A stretch of 15,564 bases of DNA from CAZTCJ01 sp964612085 (lineage in GTDB: Bacteria > Pseudomonadota > Alphaproteobacteria > JAJFIK01), in the NCBI GenBank assembly GCA_964612085.1, contig CAZTCJ010000085.1, positions 1 to 15,564 on the forward strand, written 5' to 3'. This document shows, in pieces, positions 8,875 through 15,564 of this stretch. The notes beneath the pieces are model-generated. The model saw only the letters and a program-made list of their open reading frames with translations, made no database searches and was not told the DNA's origin. Made by a program: the position numbers and the translations under genes. Each line of letters begins with the position of its first letter. Within the stretch, counting starts at the first letter, position 1.

Positions 8875-9834
8875 TTATTTTATTCTCCGAACACGGATCG
8901 CCTTGCCCCGCCCGTTGACCCGCATGAGATAGGACCCCAGCGCGGCGCGGCGGATTTCCACCGTGTTCGGACCGTCCTTGTCGAAATAGACTTTCTGGGC
9001 CCGGGTCGCGCGCCAGATGGCGCCGCTTTCCAGTTCCACGAACGCCTTACCCGCATTGTTGAAGCCGAAACGCACCGCCTTGGCCGTGATCTTGCGAAGA
9101 TCGTCGCCGGGCTTGATTTCAGTGTCCTCGGCCAGGGCCGCGAACTTCTCTTCATCCAGATCGTTGGCGCCGAACGTCTCCGGGCTCGTTTCCGGCACGC
9201 CGCCGCCGAGCAGCCCGAAGAAACCGCCCCGCGGACGGTCATCTTGCGTGGTGCTGCGCGCGTCCTGCTGGTTGGAGCGGGCCGCTTCACGGGCACGTTC
9301 GGCGGCTTCCTCGGCCAGACGCTGGGCTTCGCGCGCCCGCTTCTCCGCTTCCACGGCCGCTTCGGTCGCGGCCTGCTGGGCCTGTTCGCGGGCGGTTTGC
9401 GCTGCTTGAGCGGCAGCCTCGGCCGCTTCGAAAGCGGCTTGCGCTGCGGCTTGACGGGCTTCGAGCTCGGCCTCGCGGCGCGCCAGTTCCGCCTCGCGCG
9501 CCTCCATGGCGGCGTCCTGTTCGCGGGCCCGGCGCTCGGCCGCCGCGTCCGTGGCCTGGGCGGGTTTGCGCGCCGGCATCGCGACCGCCGCCCCGCGCCC
9601 TTTCAAGGCCGTGGTGACCGCATCGAAACAAGCGAGCCGGGCCTCGCCGTCATCGATCCGCGCGCATTTCGCATAAGCGTCCGAGGCGGCATCCTTGTCG
9701 CCGGCCAGCGCCGGACCGCCCGCCAGCCCCAGAGCCAGAACCGCGAGAACGCCCGCCGTTCCGGCCAAAGCCGCCTTGCCGCTCTTGTTCGTCGCCCGTG
9801 CCATAGTCGCCCCTGCCATAGTCGACCGTGCCAT
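8875..9834 (-). CDS. Exported Ala/Glu/Arg-rich coiled-coil protein of unknown function
   Basis: A 319-residue protein that I do not recognise by name. Residues 1-44 look like a signal peptide ending PALA, so it should be periplasmic. Next is KCARIDDGEARLACFDAV, with C57 and C69 spaced C-x11-C; the Cys-Ala-x-Ile-x-Asp-x-x-x-Arg-Leu-Ala-Cys-Phe-Asp pattern recurs at the N-terminus of many proteobacterial envelope proteins. About 96-187 is a long Ala/Glu/Arg/Gln heptad region, predicted coiled coil. A Gly/Arg-rich linker (RGGFFGLLGGG) leads to a compact C-terminal domain (about 226-319) with LESGAIWRAT and VEIRRAALGSYLMRVNGRG, resembling small beta domains of alphaproteobacterial hypotheticals. 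The frame opens further upstream to 9969, but the ATG at 9834 has an AAGGGG about 10 nt ahead. In-frame ATGs also occur at 9819 and 9804. It diverges from the solute-binding protein gene. Confidence 0.75.
   Translation of the reverse strand: MARSTMAGATMARATNKSGKAALAGTAGVLAVLALGLAGGPALAGDKDAASDAYAKCARIDDGEARLACFDAVTTALKGRGAAVAMPARKPAQATDAAAERRAREQDAAMEAREAELARREAELEARQAAAQAAFEAAEAAAQAAQTAREQAQQAATEAAVEAEKRAREAQRLAEEAAERAREAARSNQQDARSTTQDDRPRGGFFGLLGGGVPETSPETFGANDLDEEKFAALAEDTEIKPGDDLRKITAKAVRFGFNNAGKAFVELESGAIWRATRAQKVYFDKDGPNTVEIRRAALGSYLMRVNGRGKAIRVRRIK
9800..9834. repeat. Three 15-bp tandem repeat units at the start of the coiled-coil protein gene
   Basis: The motif GTGCCATAGTCGCCC recurs with small changes so that CAT (ATG on the minus strand) appears at 9802-9804, 9817-9819 and 9832-9834, exactly 15 bp apart. 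In the protein this reads MARST-MAGAT-MARAT, giving three in-frame candidate start codons. The repeat is seen directly; any role in start choice or variation is inferred. Confidence 0.8.
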
Positions 9835-10073
9835 ATCACCCAACCCCTTCTTCGGCCTGTCGGTGCGGCTTCTTGAAAGACCGCGCCACAGGCCCGCCAT
9901 GACGTGGAGCACCGCTCGCACGGGCCCCATCTTAGCGTCATTGTGCCCTATCGGATCACCGAAAACCATGCCGGGCCGTATCCTTCAACGGATGCTTTCC
10001 CCCCTTTCGTCGCAAGGGTAGAGTCCCGCCAGTCGCATCGACCGGACGTCACGCAACCAAAGGCAGGCTTTGT

Positions 10074-11702
10074 ATGGGACATCGCTGGCTCTCCCTGGCC
10101 CTTGCGGCCGCTGTCGCGGCGTGCCTGACCGCCTGCGGCGACGGGCGCGAAGACGGGCGCGCCGGGGGGCGCGGCGAGAGCGGGCCGGTGATCTATCACC
10201 GGGGCAACACGGCCGAACCGGCCTCTCTGGATCCCCACAGAATGTCAGGCCTGTGGGAAAGCCATATCGCCCGTGACCTGTTCGTCGGCCTGATGACCGA
10301 TGCTGCCGACGGCAGCGTCATATACGGCGCGGCCCAGTCCCATACGGTGAGCGCGGACGGCAAGAGCTACATGTTCAGCCTGCGCCCGGATCACCGCTGG
10401 TCGGACGGCACGCCGGTCACGGCGGAGGATTTCGTCTATTCGTTCCGGCGCATGCTCGATCCGGCCACAAAGGCCCAATATGCCGCCCTGCTTTATCCGA
10501 TCGCCGGGGCCCAGGCGGTTCACCGGGGCGTATCCGGTCCGGAACGCCTGGGCGTCTCGGCCCCTGATCCGATGACGGTGCGGATCGATCTGGCCTATCC
10601 CGCCCCGTTCCTTTTGGAGATGCTGACCCATCAGGCCACCTATCCGGTGCCCCGCCACGTCATCGCGGCCCATGGGGCGGACTGGACCGAGCCGGGGGTC
10701 ATGGTGTCGAACGGCCCTTACCTGCTCAAGGCCTGGCGGGCGAACGACGCTCTCAAACTCGCCAAGAACCCGGAATTCTACGATGCGCAGACCGTGCAGA
10801 TCGACACAGTCTATTATTATCCGACCGATGACATTCCGGCGGCGCTTAGGCGCTTCCGCCGGGGCAAACTCGACACCAACAACGATTTTCCCATCCAGCG
10901 GATCGACTGGCTGCAGAAGAACCTGCCCGAGGAAACCCGCGTCCACCCGTCGATCCTGACCGAATATGTCACCTTCAACACACGCGTCGCGCCGTTCGAC
11001 AACCGCTCCGTGCGCATGGCCCTGGCCATGACCATCGACCGGGGCGTGATCGCCAAGGAGATCATGCGCACGGGCAACGAACCGGCCTATGCCCTAGTGC
11101 CGCCGGGCATCGTCAACTACCCGCACACGGCGCGATTCGGCTGGGCGGACAGGCCCTATGAGGTTCGCCTTGATGAAGCCCGCCGGATCATGGAGGCGGC
11201 CGGCTACGGACCGGACACGCCGCTGAAGGCCACCTACCGCTACCGCCGCGGCGTCGATAACCGGCGGCGCGCCGTCGCCATGGCCGCCATGTGGAAGGAC
11301 ATCTGGGTCGATTTGCAACTGACCGATTCCGAGGTGGGGCTGCACTACGCCGATCTGGGCGCGGGCAATTTCCAGATCGCCGACGCCGGCTGGGTCGCCG
11401 ACTACAACGATCCGAAGAACTACCTGTTTTTATTGAATTCCAGCACGGGGCAATTCAACTATGGCGCTTACGCCAACGGGGTCTACGACGCCCTGCTGGA
11501 GCGCGCCGATCAGACGGCGGATGCCGCCGAGCGCGGCCGCATCCTGGCGGAAGCCGAACAGATCATGCTGGATGACGCGCCGATCGCGCCCCTGGTCTTC
11601 GCCACATCGCGCAATCTGGTCGCCCGCCATGTGCTGGGCTTCGTGGACAATGCCGAGGACCAGCACCCCACCCGCTTCCTGCGGATCGACCGCTCCCGTT
11701 AA
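10074..11702 (+). CDS. Oligopeptide-type ABC transporter solute-binding lipoprotein (SBP family 5)
   Basis: A 542-residue binding protein of the OppA/DppA type. The N-terminus has a hydrophobic signal sequence ending in a lipobox, L18-T-A-C21, so it is probably lipidated and held at the periplasmic face of the inner membrane. The mature start includes EPASLDPHRMSG, and 91-130 carry the family signature with ADGKSYMFSLRPDHRWSDGT and TAEDFVYSFRRMLDP. Other typical pieces are VSNGPYLLKAW, FDNRSVRMALAMTIDR and the late WVADYNDPKNYLFL. Length and order are normal for peptide binders. No permease or ATPase genes lie next to it, so it must either work with a transporter encoded elsewhere or act as a stand-alone periplasmic binding protein. 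The ATG start follows an AG-rich stretch. The next gene downstream, a TonB receptor, is more than 600 bp away and probably separately transcribed. Confidence 0.93.
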   Translation: MGHRWLSLALAAAVAACLTACGDGREDGRAGGRGESGPVIYHRGNTAEPASLDPHRMSGLWESHIARDLFVGLMTDAADGSVIYGAAQSHTVSADGKSYMFSLRPDHRWSDGTPVTAEDFVYSFRRMLDPATKAQYAALLYPIAGAQAVHRGVSGPERLGVSAPDPMTVRIDLAYPAPFLLEMLTHQATYPVPRHVIAAHGADWTEPGVMVSNGPYLLKAWRANDALKLAKNPEFYDAQTVQIDTVYYYPTDDIPAALRRFRRGKLDTNNDFPIQRIDWLQKNLPEETRVHPSILTEYVTFNTRVAPFDNRSVRMALAMTIDRGVIAKEIMRTGNEPAYALVPPGIVNYPHTARFGWADRPYEVRLDEARRIMEAAGYGPDTPLKATYRYRRGVDNRRRAVAMAAMWKDIWVDLQLTDSEVGLHYADLGAGNFQIADAGWVADYNDPKNYLFLLNSSTGQFNYGAYANGVYDALLERADQTADAAERGRILAEAEQIMLDDAPIAPLVFATSRNLVARHVLGFVDNAEDQHPTRFLRIDRSR

Positions 11703-11765
11703 CTGTCAGCTTCCCCAGACAAAGCGGCCGGACCGGGGTCGCATGTCCGTGACAGGGATCGCCGT

Positions 11766-11788
11766 CCTTCGTCGCTCCAAGGTTTTTT
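11766..11788 (+). terminator. Weak candidate terminator after the solute-binding protein gene
   Basis: CCTT at 11766-11769 pairs with AAGG at 11779-11782 across nine bases, followed immediately by six T (11783-11788). The T-run is good but the stem is only 4 bp, so this may be a coincidence. No stronger terminator was found in the 100 bases after the stop. Confidence 0.25.
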
Positions 11789-12111
11789 GATCAAAACCCG
11801 GCAGTATTCGCCGGAACTTTCAGCGCCTCGTCTCAAGAAATACGTGAAAGTATCAATTTATCAGGATTTATTACTACAAGACAACTGCCGCTATACCGAA
11901 GAAGACTTCACCCCACGCGCCGCCCGACTCTCCCATCGGAGGACAGGAAAAGCACAGTTCTGCTCATGCGGGTAATTCCATCTTTCCAATGGAAAACTGG
12001 GCGATGAACCGGTTGACAGGTGCGACGGGCGGAACGCCTCAACGCACTGTGTCCCATTTGTCACTGCGCGTCTTATTGTCAAATCTGTGTCACGCTTGAG
12101 TTAAAACCAAA

Positions 12112-12141
12112 TTGACGATGCTGTTTTGACAGCCCTAACCT
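12112..12141 (+). promoter_or_regulatory. Candidate promoter for the TonB-dependent receptor
   Basis: TTGACG (12112-12117) and TAACCT (12136-12141) are separated by 18 bp. The -35 matches the sigma-70 consensus at five of six bases, but the -10 only at three. Other TTGACA-like boxes nearby lack a better-placed -10. A start here would give a leader of about 155 nt containing the inverted repeat at 12235-12249. Confidence 0.25.
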
Positions 12142-12234
12142 GATGTCGAGGGTGTGGGATTGGGCTGATACGGATGCCCGAGCCGATAACGGGGGCCAAC
12201 TCATCCCATCCTTCCGCGCGTTCGTCGCAACCGC

Positions 12235-12249
12235 TGCCGTCTGACGGCA
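12235..12249. repeat. Perfect inverted repeat in the TonB receptor leader
   Basis: TGCCGTC and GACGGCA flank a single T, giving two perfect 7-bp arms 57 nt before the ATG at 12306. A one-base centre is too tight for a good RNA loop but suits a dimeric DNA-binding protein. Its position would allow control of the receptor gene. Confidence 0.5.
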
Positions 12250-12305
12250 CGGATACAAGGACGAGCGTTCCCTATTGTGGATGACAAAGAAACTGGGGTT
12301 GAATC

Positions 12306-15300
12306 ATGACGGGCTCGTGGCTGAAGGAGCATCTGCTAGGCTCCACAATCATCGCAGGCGTGACCGCCGCGTTTGTTTTCGGTGCTCCGCCAGTGGTGCT
12401 GGCGCAAGACGTGGATGACGAAGACATCCTCGAACAGGCGGAAGAAGAGGAAGAAGAGGACGAACGCGTCGTCGTGACCGGGTCGCGGATCGCGCGCGAC
12501 ACCTTCTCCTCCATCTCGCCGCTGCAAGTGATCGACGGGGAAACCCGCCGCGAAGCCGGTATCATCGGCGTCGGCCAGATCCTGCAGCTTTCCAACGCGG
12601 CCCAGGGCACGCAGATCGACACCTCCTTCTCGGGCTTCGTGCTCGATGAAGGCCCGGGTGCCACCACCATCGGCCTTCGCGGTCTCGAAGCGAGCCGGAC
12701 GCTGACCCTCCTGAACGGCCGCCGCCTGGCGCCGTCCGGTGTGGAAGGCGCGCCCAGTGCGCCCGACCTCAACCTGATCCCGAACACCATCGTGGAACGC
12801 TTCGACATCCTGCTCGACGGCGCCTCCTCGGTGTACGGTTCCGACGCTGTCGCGGGCGTGATCAACGTCATTCTGCGGAAGGACTTCGACGGTCTGGAAC
12901 TGAACTTCTACCGTGACTTCACGGAAAACGGCGGCGGCGAACAGGACACCTACTCCGCCACCTGGGGCCTGAGCAACGACCGTGGCTTCATTGGTTTCGC
13001 CGGTGAATACTACGAACAGCGCGCCCTGAAGTTTACCAATATCGAAGGTGGCCAGTGTAACCGCCACATCGAACAGACCCGCAACGGCGACATTCGCAAC
13101 CGGGAAATCGACATTCTGCAAACCTTCCCGGGCACGACGTCGACCAACTGCCAACGCGAAGGCATCAACTCCCAGTTCCGGATCTTCAGCCCGCAAACTC
13201 AGCTCTTCGCGACGCCGGGCCGGACCAATGTTGGCATTCCGGGCTTCAGCACGCTGGAGGATGCGGATGGCGACGGCATCATCGATGTCGACCTCGCCGA
13301 TCCGCAATACAACAACTGGATTTTCGATGAAGACAGCGATTTCATCTCGCCGCTGCGCCAGTTCAGCGCGTTCTCCTATGGTGAGTACGATATCGGCGTG
13401 AACTTCGACGGCGTTCTGGAGAACAACGTTGCGTTCTTCGAAGCCTTCTACGCCAACCGTCAGAACACCATCCGCAGCGGTCAGGCCCAGGTCTTCCCAG
13501 GCGTGCCGATCGACAACCCCTTCAACCCCTGTAACACGGGCAGTGTTGACGGCGTCGTCCAGAACCCGGATGCGGTGGACTGTGTGGCGGCCCTCGGTCT
13601 CGCCGGCCAGTTCGCCTCGACACCGATTTTCTTCGTGGACAACGACCGCCGGAACACCAAGGTCGAGGTTCAGCAGGTCCGTCTGGTCGCCGGCTTTAAA
13701 GGCGATGCGCCGATCTTCAACGAAATTCCGTTCCTGCGGGACTGGACCTACGAGATCAGCGGGTCGTATACCCGCTCGACCGGTCTTTCCACCCGCGAGG
13801 GGATCCGCGAAGACCGTCTGGCCCTGTCGCTCGGCACCTCCGTGCGTCTTGCCGACGGCTCCGTGGTCTGCGGCACCGACTTCAATGGCGACGGCTTCCC
13901 GGACTCGGTCTCGAGCTTCCCCGATGCTTTCGGCTTCCTCGATGACGGCGTCGGCTGTGTGCCGATTAATCCTTACGCGGCGCTGGTCACCGACGATCTG
14001 ACCCCGGAAGAGCGGGCCTATGTGTTCGGCACCCGCCGGGTGAACACGATCATCGAACAGTCCATCGTCAACGGCTTCCTGACCGGTGTGCTCTACGACC
14101 TGCCGGCCGGTCCGATGTCCGGCGTGGTCGGTTTCGAATACCGGGACGACGAGATCAACACCGATCCGAACGATGTGGCCCGTGACGGTCTGCTCGCCGG
14201 CTTCTTCGAAGACCGGGGCGCCAACGGTTCCCGGTCGCTGGCGGAAGTCTTCTTCGAAGTGGAAGTGCCGGTCCTGAAGGACCTGCCCTTCGCTGAGGAA
14301 CTGACGGTCACCGGGTCCGGCCGCTACACCGAAGAAGAAAACTTCGGTGCCGCCTGGACCTACAGCGCCAAGGGTGTCTATCAGCCGGTCGACTTCTTCA
14401 CGATCCGCGGTACTTATGGCACCTCTTACCGGGCGCCGAACCTGCGGGAAGCGTTCTTTGCCGGCTCGACCTCCTTCGCCGCCGGCGGCAACGATCCGTG
14501 CGTGGTGCCGTTTGGCGCTCTCGACGCTGACGGCAATTACGACCCGACCCTGGATGACCGGTCTCAGAACCTGCTCGACAACTGTCTGCTCGACGGTGTC
14601 GATCCCACGGCTCTGGGTATCGGCGGCGTGCCGAGCGTGCAGGTCCTGGCCGGCGGTAATGACGATCTGGTGGAAGAAACCTCCACCGCCTGGTCGGCCG
14701 GTTTCGTGGTTGAACAGCCCTTGTTCGACAGCTTCCAGCTGCAGTTCTCGATGACCTATTCGGAAATCGAAGTGCTGAACACGGTGGAAGAGCCGGGCCT
14801 GGGCGACATTTTCAGCCTTTGCTACAACTCGAACAATCTGTCGAGCGCCTTCTGTGACCGGGTTGAGCGTCTGGGTGTGGACCCGGCCTTCAACTTCACC
14901 AGCCTGGTGGACGCGTCGTTCATCAACGTTGGTGTGCAGACCTCGAAGAACATCGACTACAACCTGTTCTACGCGCAGGAATTCGATCTCTTCGAACGTC
15001 CGCTGGAAATCAGCCTGGATCTGCGGGCCACCAACAACTTGAGCCAGTTCGAGCAGTTGATCGGCGACGACCAGGACAACAATGTCGGCGAGCAAGGCTT
15101 CCCGCGCCTGCGCTTCAACGGCACGTTCCTGGCCAACTACGTGACCGATGTCGGCGACTTCCGCGTCCAGTGGTTCACGCGCTTCATCTCGGCCCAGCAG
15201 AACGATACGGGGGATCCGTTCGGCGCTCAGGATACCTGCCTGGGTACGGATGCAGGCGACACGGACTGCCGCGACGTGTTCTTCCTGGACAACTACTGGG

Positions 15301-15494
15301 TCCACAACGTCTCGCTCAGCTACGACTACGAGACCTGGAATGCGACCTTCGGTGTCCGGAACGTGTTCGATACGCTGGCGCCCCGGGCCGACTCTTCGGA
15401 GATCACGGTCAGCCGCCACGGCAACTTCCCGCTCGGCGTCGGCTACGATCCGTTCGGCCGGACCTACTTCGCCAGCATCGGCAAGCGGTTCTGA
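12306..15494 (+). CDS. TonB-dependent outer-membrane receptor
   Basis: A 1062-residue outer-membrane transporter of the large alphaproteobacterial type, which imports scarce ligands using TonB-ExbB-ExbD energy. Residues 1-33 form a signal peptide ending VLA. A short acidic stretch (34-53, mostly Asp/Glu) leads to the TonB-box-like ERVVVTGSRI (53-62). The plug domain (about 65-195) includes TTIGLRGLEASRTLTLLNGR (120-139) and DGASSVYGSDAVAGVINVIL (171-190). The rest is the beta-barrel, with the SYRAPNLREAF motif (707-717) and the closing strand YDPFGRTYFASIGKRF ending in Phe, needed for BAM-mediated insertion. The barrel loops contain 12 Cys in six close pairs and calcium-loop-like D319-A-D-G-D-G and D525-F-N-G-D-G segments. 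The ATG follows a TGGGG at 7 nt. The ligand is unknown; the nearby peptide-binding lipoprotein hints at peptides but is not linked by operon. Confidence 0.96.
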   Translation: MTGSWLKEHLLGSTIIAGVTAAFVFGAPPVVLAQDVDDEDILEQAEEEEEEDERVVVTGSRIARDTFSSISPLQVIDGETRREAGIIGVGQILQLSNAAQGTQIDTSFSGFVLDEGPGATTIGLRGLEASRTLTLLNGRRLAPSGVEGAPSAPDLNLIPNTIVERFDILLDGASSVYGSDAVAGVINVILRKDFDGLELNFYRDFTENGGGEQDTYSATWGLSNDRGFIGFAGEYYEQRALKFTNIEGGQCNRHIEQTRNGDIRNREIDILQTFPGTTSTNCQREGINSQFRIFSPQTQLFATPGRTNVGIPGFSTLEDADGDGIIDVDLADPQYNNWIFDEDSDFISPLRQFSAFSYGEYDIGVNFDGVLENNVAFFEAFYANRQNTIRSGQAQVFPGVPIDNPFNPCNTGSVDGVVQNPDAVDCVAALGLAGQFASTPIFFVDNDRRNTKVEVQQVRLVAGFKGDAPIFNEIPFLRDWTYEISGSYTRSTGLSTREGIREDRLALSLGTSVRLADGSVVCGTDFNGDGFPDSVSSFPDAFGFLDDGVGCVPINPYAALVTDDLTPEERAYVFGTRRVNTIIEQSIVNGFLTGVLYDLPAGPMSGVVGFEYRDDEINTDPNDVARDGLLAGFFEDRGANGSRSLAEVFFEVEVPVLKDLPFAEELTVTGSGRYTEEENFGAAWTYSAKGVYQPVDFFTIRGTYGTSYRAPNLREAFFAGSTSFAAGGNDPCVVPFGALDADGNYDPTLDDRSQNLLDNCLLDGVDPTALGIGGVPSVQVLAGGNDDLVEETSTAWSAGFVVEQPLFDSFQLQFSMTYSEIEVLNTVEEPGLGDIFSLCYNSNNLSSAFCDRVERLGVDPAFNFTSLVDASFINVGVQTSKNIDYNLFYAQEFDLFERPLEISLDLRATNNLSQFEQLIGDDQDNNVGEQGFPRLRFNGTFLANYVTDVGDFRVQWFTRFISAQQNDTGDPFGAQDTCLGTDAGDTDCRDVFFLDNYWVHNVSLSYDYETWNATFGVRNVFDTLAPRADSSEITVSRHGNFPLGVGYDPFGRTYFASIGKRF

Positions 15495-15523
15495 TCGAAA
15501 CGGGTCAACCCGAACCCATTCAG

Positions 15524-15562
15524 CGGCGGCCTGGGAGATGTCCCAGGCCGCCGTTTTCTTTT
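15524..15562 (+). terminator. Rho-independent terminator of the TonB receptor gene
   Basis: CGGCGGCCTGGGA (15524-15536) pairs perfectly over 13 bp with TCCCAGGCCGCCG (15541-15553) around a GATG loop, followed by TTTTCTTTT. A smaller hairpin, CGGGT-CA-ACCCG, lies just before it at 15501-15512. The large hairpin begins 29 nt after the stop codon, so the receptor gene is the last gene of its transcript. Confidence 0.95.
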
Positions 15563-15564
15563 GG

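Larger units (their letters stand above)
11703..12305. other. Long intergenic region with AT-rich core, palindromes and promoter-like hexamers
   Basis: These 603 bp contain no convincing gene. The part at about 11780-11910 is clearly richer in A and T than its surroundings. It holds a perfect palindrome TTTTGATCAAAA (11785-11796) and a hairpin CCGGC/GCCGG (11798-11802 and 11810-11814). Further on, five TTGACA-like hexamers occur at 12013, 12058, 12076, 12112 and 12126, and a 15-bp inverted repeat lies at 12235-12249. The layout suggests the end of the upstream transcript followed by an extended control region and leader for the TonB receptor gene. Confidence 0.6.

Noticed and set aside
11787..11975. 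A small plus-strand frame of 62 codons in the AT-rich gap
   Set aside because: No ribosome site, no recognisable motif, and the start overlaps the palindrome at 11785-11796. It is more likely chance than a gene.
12336..15419. A 1027-codon open frame on the minus strand, antisense to the TonB receptor gene
   Set aside because: It mirrors the receptor codons, has no domain or signal that I recognise, and such frames are common opposite GC-rich genes with strong third-position bias.

Overview
This window looks like chromosomal DNA of a high-GC alphaproteobacterium. The pointers are the GroEL tail rich in MGG repeats, a large TonB-dependent receptor of the kind common in Caulobacterales, Sphingomonadales and their marine relatives, and a periplasmic coiled-coil protein with an alphaproteobacterial-type C-terminal domain. 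The lineage is inferred from gene content and base composition. I see no tRNA, rRNA, CRISPR array, insertion sequence or phage gene.

Layout. Positions 1-490 hold the 3' end of groEL and a strong, probably bidirectional terminator. At 491-3243 a MarR-type regulator (minus strand) faces a two-gene plus-strand unit. Its first gene is an exported class D beta-lactamase homologue whose active-site Ser-x-x-Lys reads Ser-Thr-Phe-Asn. Its second gene is a kynureninase-like PLP enzyme that overlaps the first by ATGA. At 3224-6798 three minus-strand membrane protein genes follow one another: a sodium-coupled NSS-family symporter, a CPA1/NhaP-like cation:proton antiporter and a MarC-family protein. They may be co-transcribed, although the gaps are about 100 bp. 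At 7027-8865 lies a membrane-bound hybrid histidine kinase. It converges, with 9 bp between the stops, on a gene for an exported Ala/Glu/Arg-rich coiled-coil protein (8875-9834). A lipoprotein solute-binding protein of the oligopeptide type (10074-11702) diverges from that gene and has no permease genes beside it. A 603-bp, partly AT-rich gap with palindromes and several TTGACA-like hexamers then precedes a 1062-residue TonB-dependent receptor (12306-15494), which ends in a textbook terminator.

How they fit together. Much of the window concerns the cell envelope and transport: outer-membrane uptake, a periplasmic peptide-binding lipoprotein, Na+/H+ exchange, Na+-coupled solute uptake and a sensor kinase. 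The least ordinary part is the MarR / class D beta-lactamase-like / PLP enzyme locus. The beta-lactamase fold keeps its S-x-V, Y-G-N and K-T-G motifs and the tryptophan that normally supports the carbamylated lysine, but the lysine itself is Asn. Translational coupling to a kynureninase-like enzyme suggests a specialised function other than ordinary antibiotic resistance. That functional reading is inference; the residue change and the overlap are read directly from the sequence.
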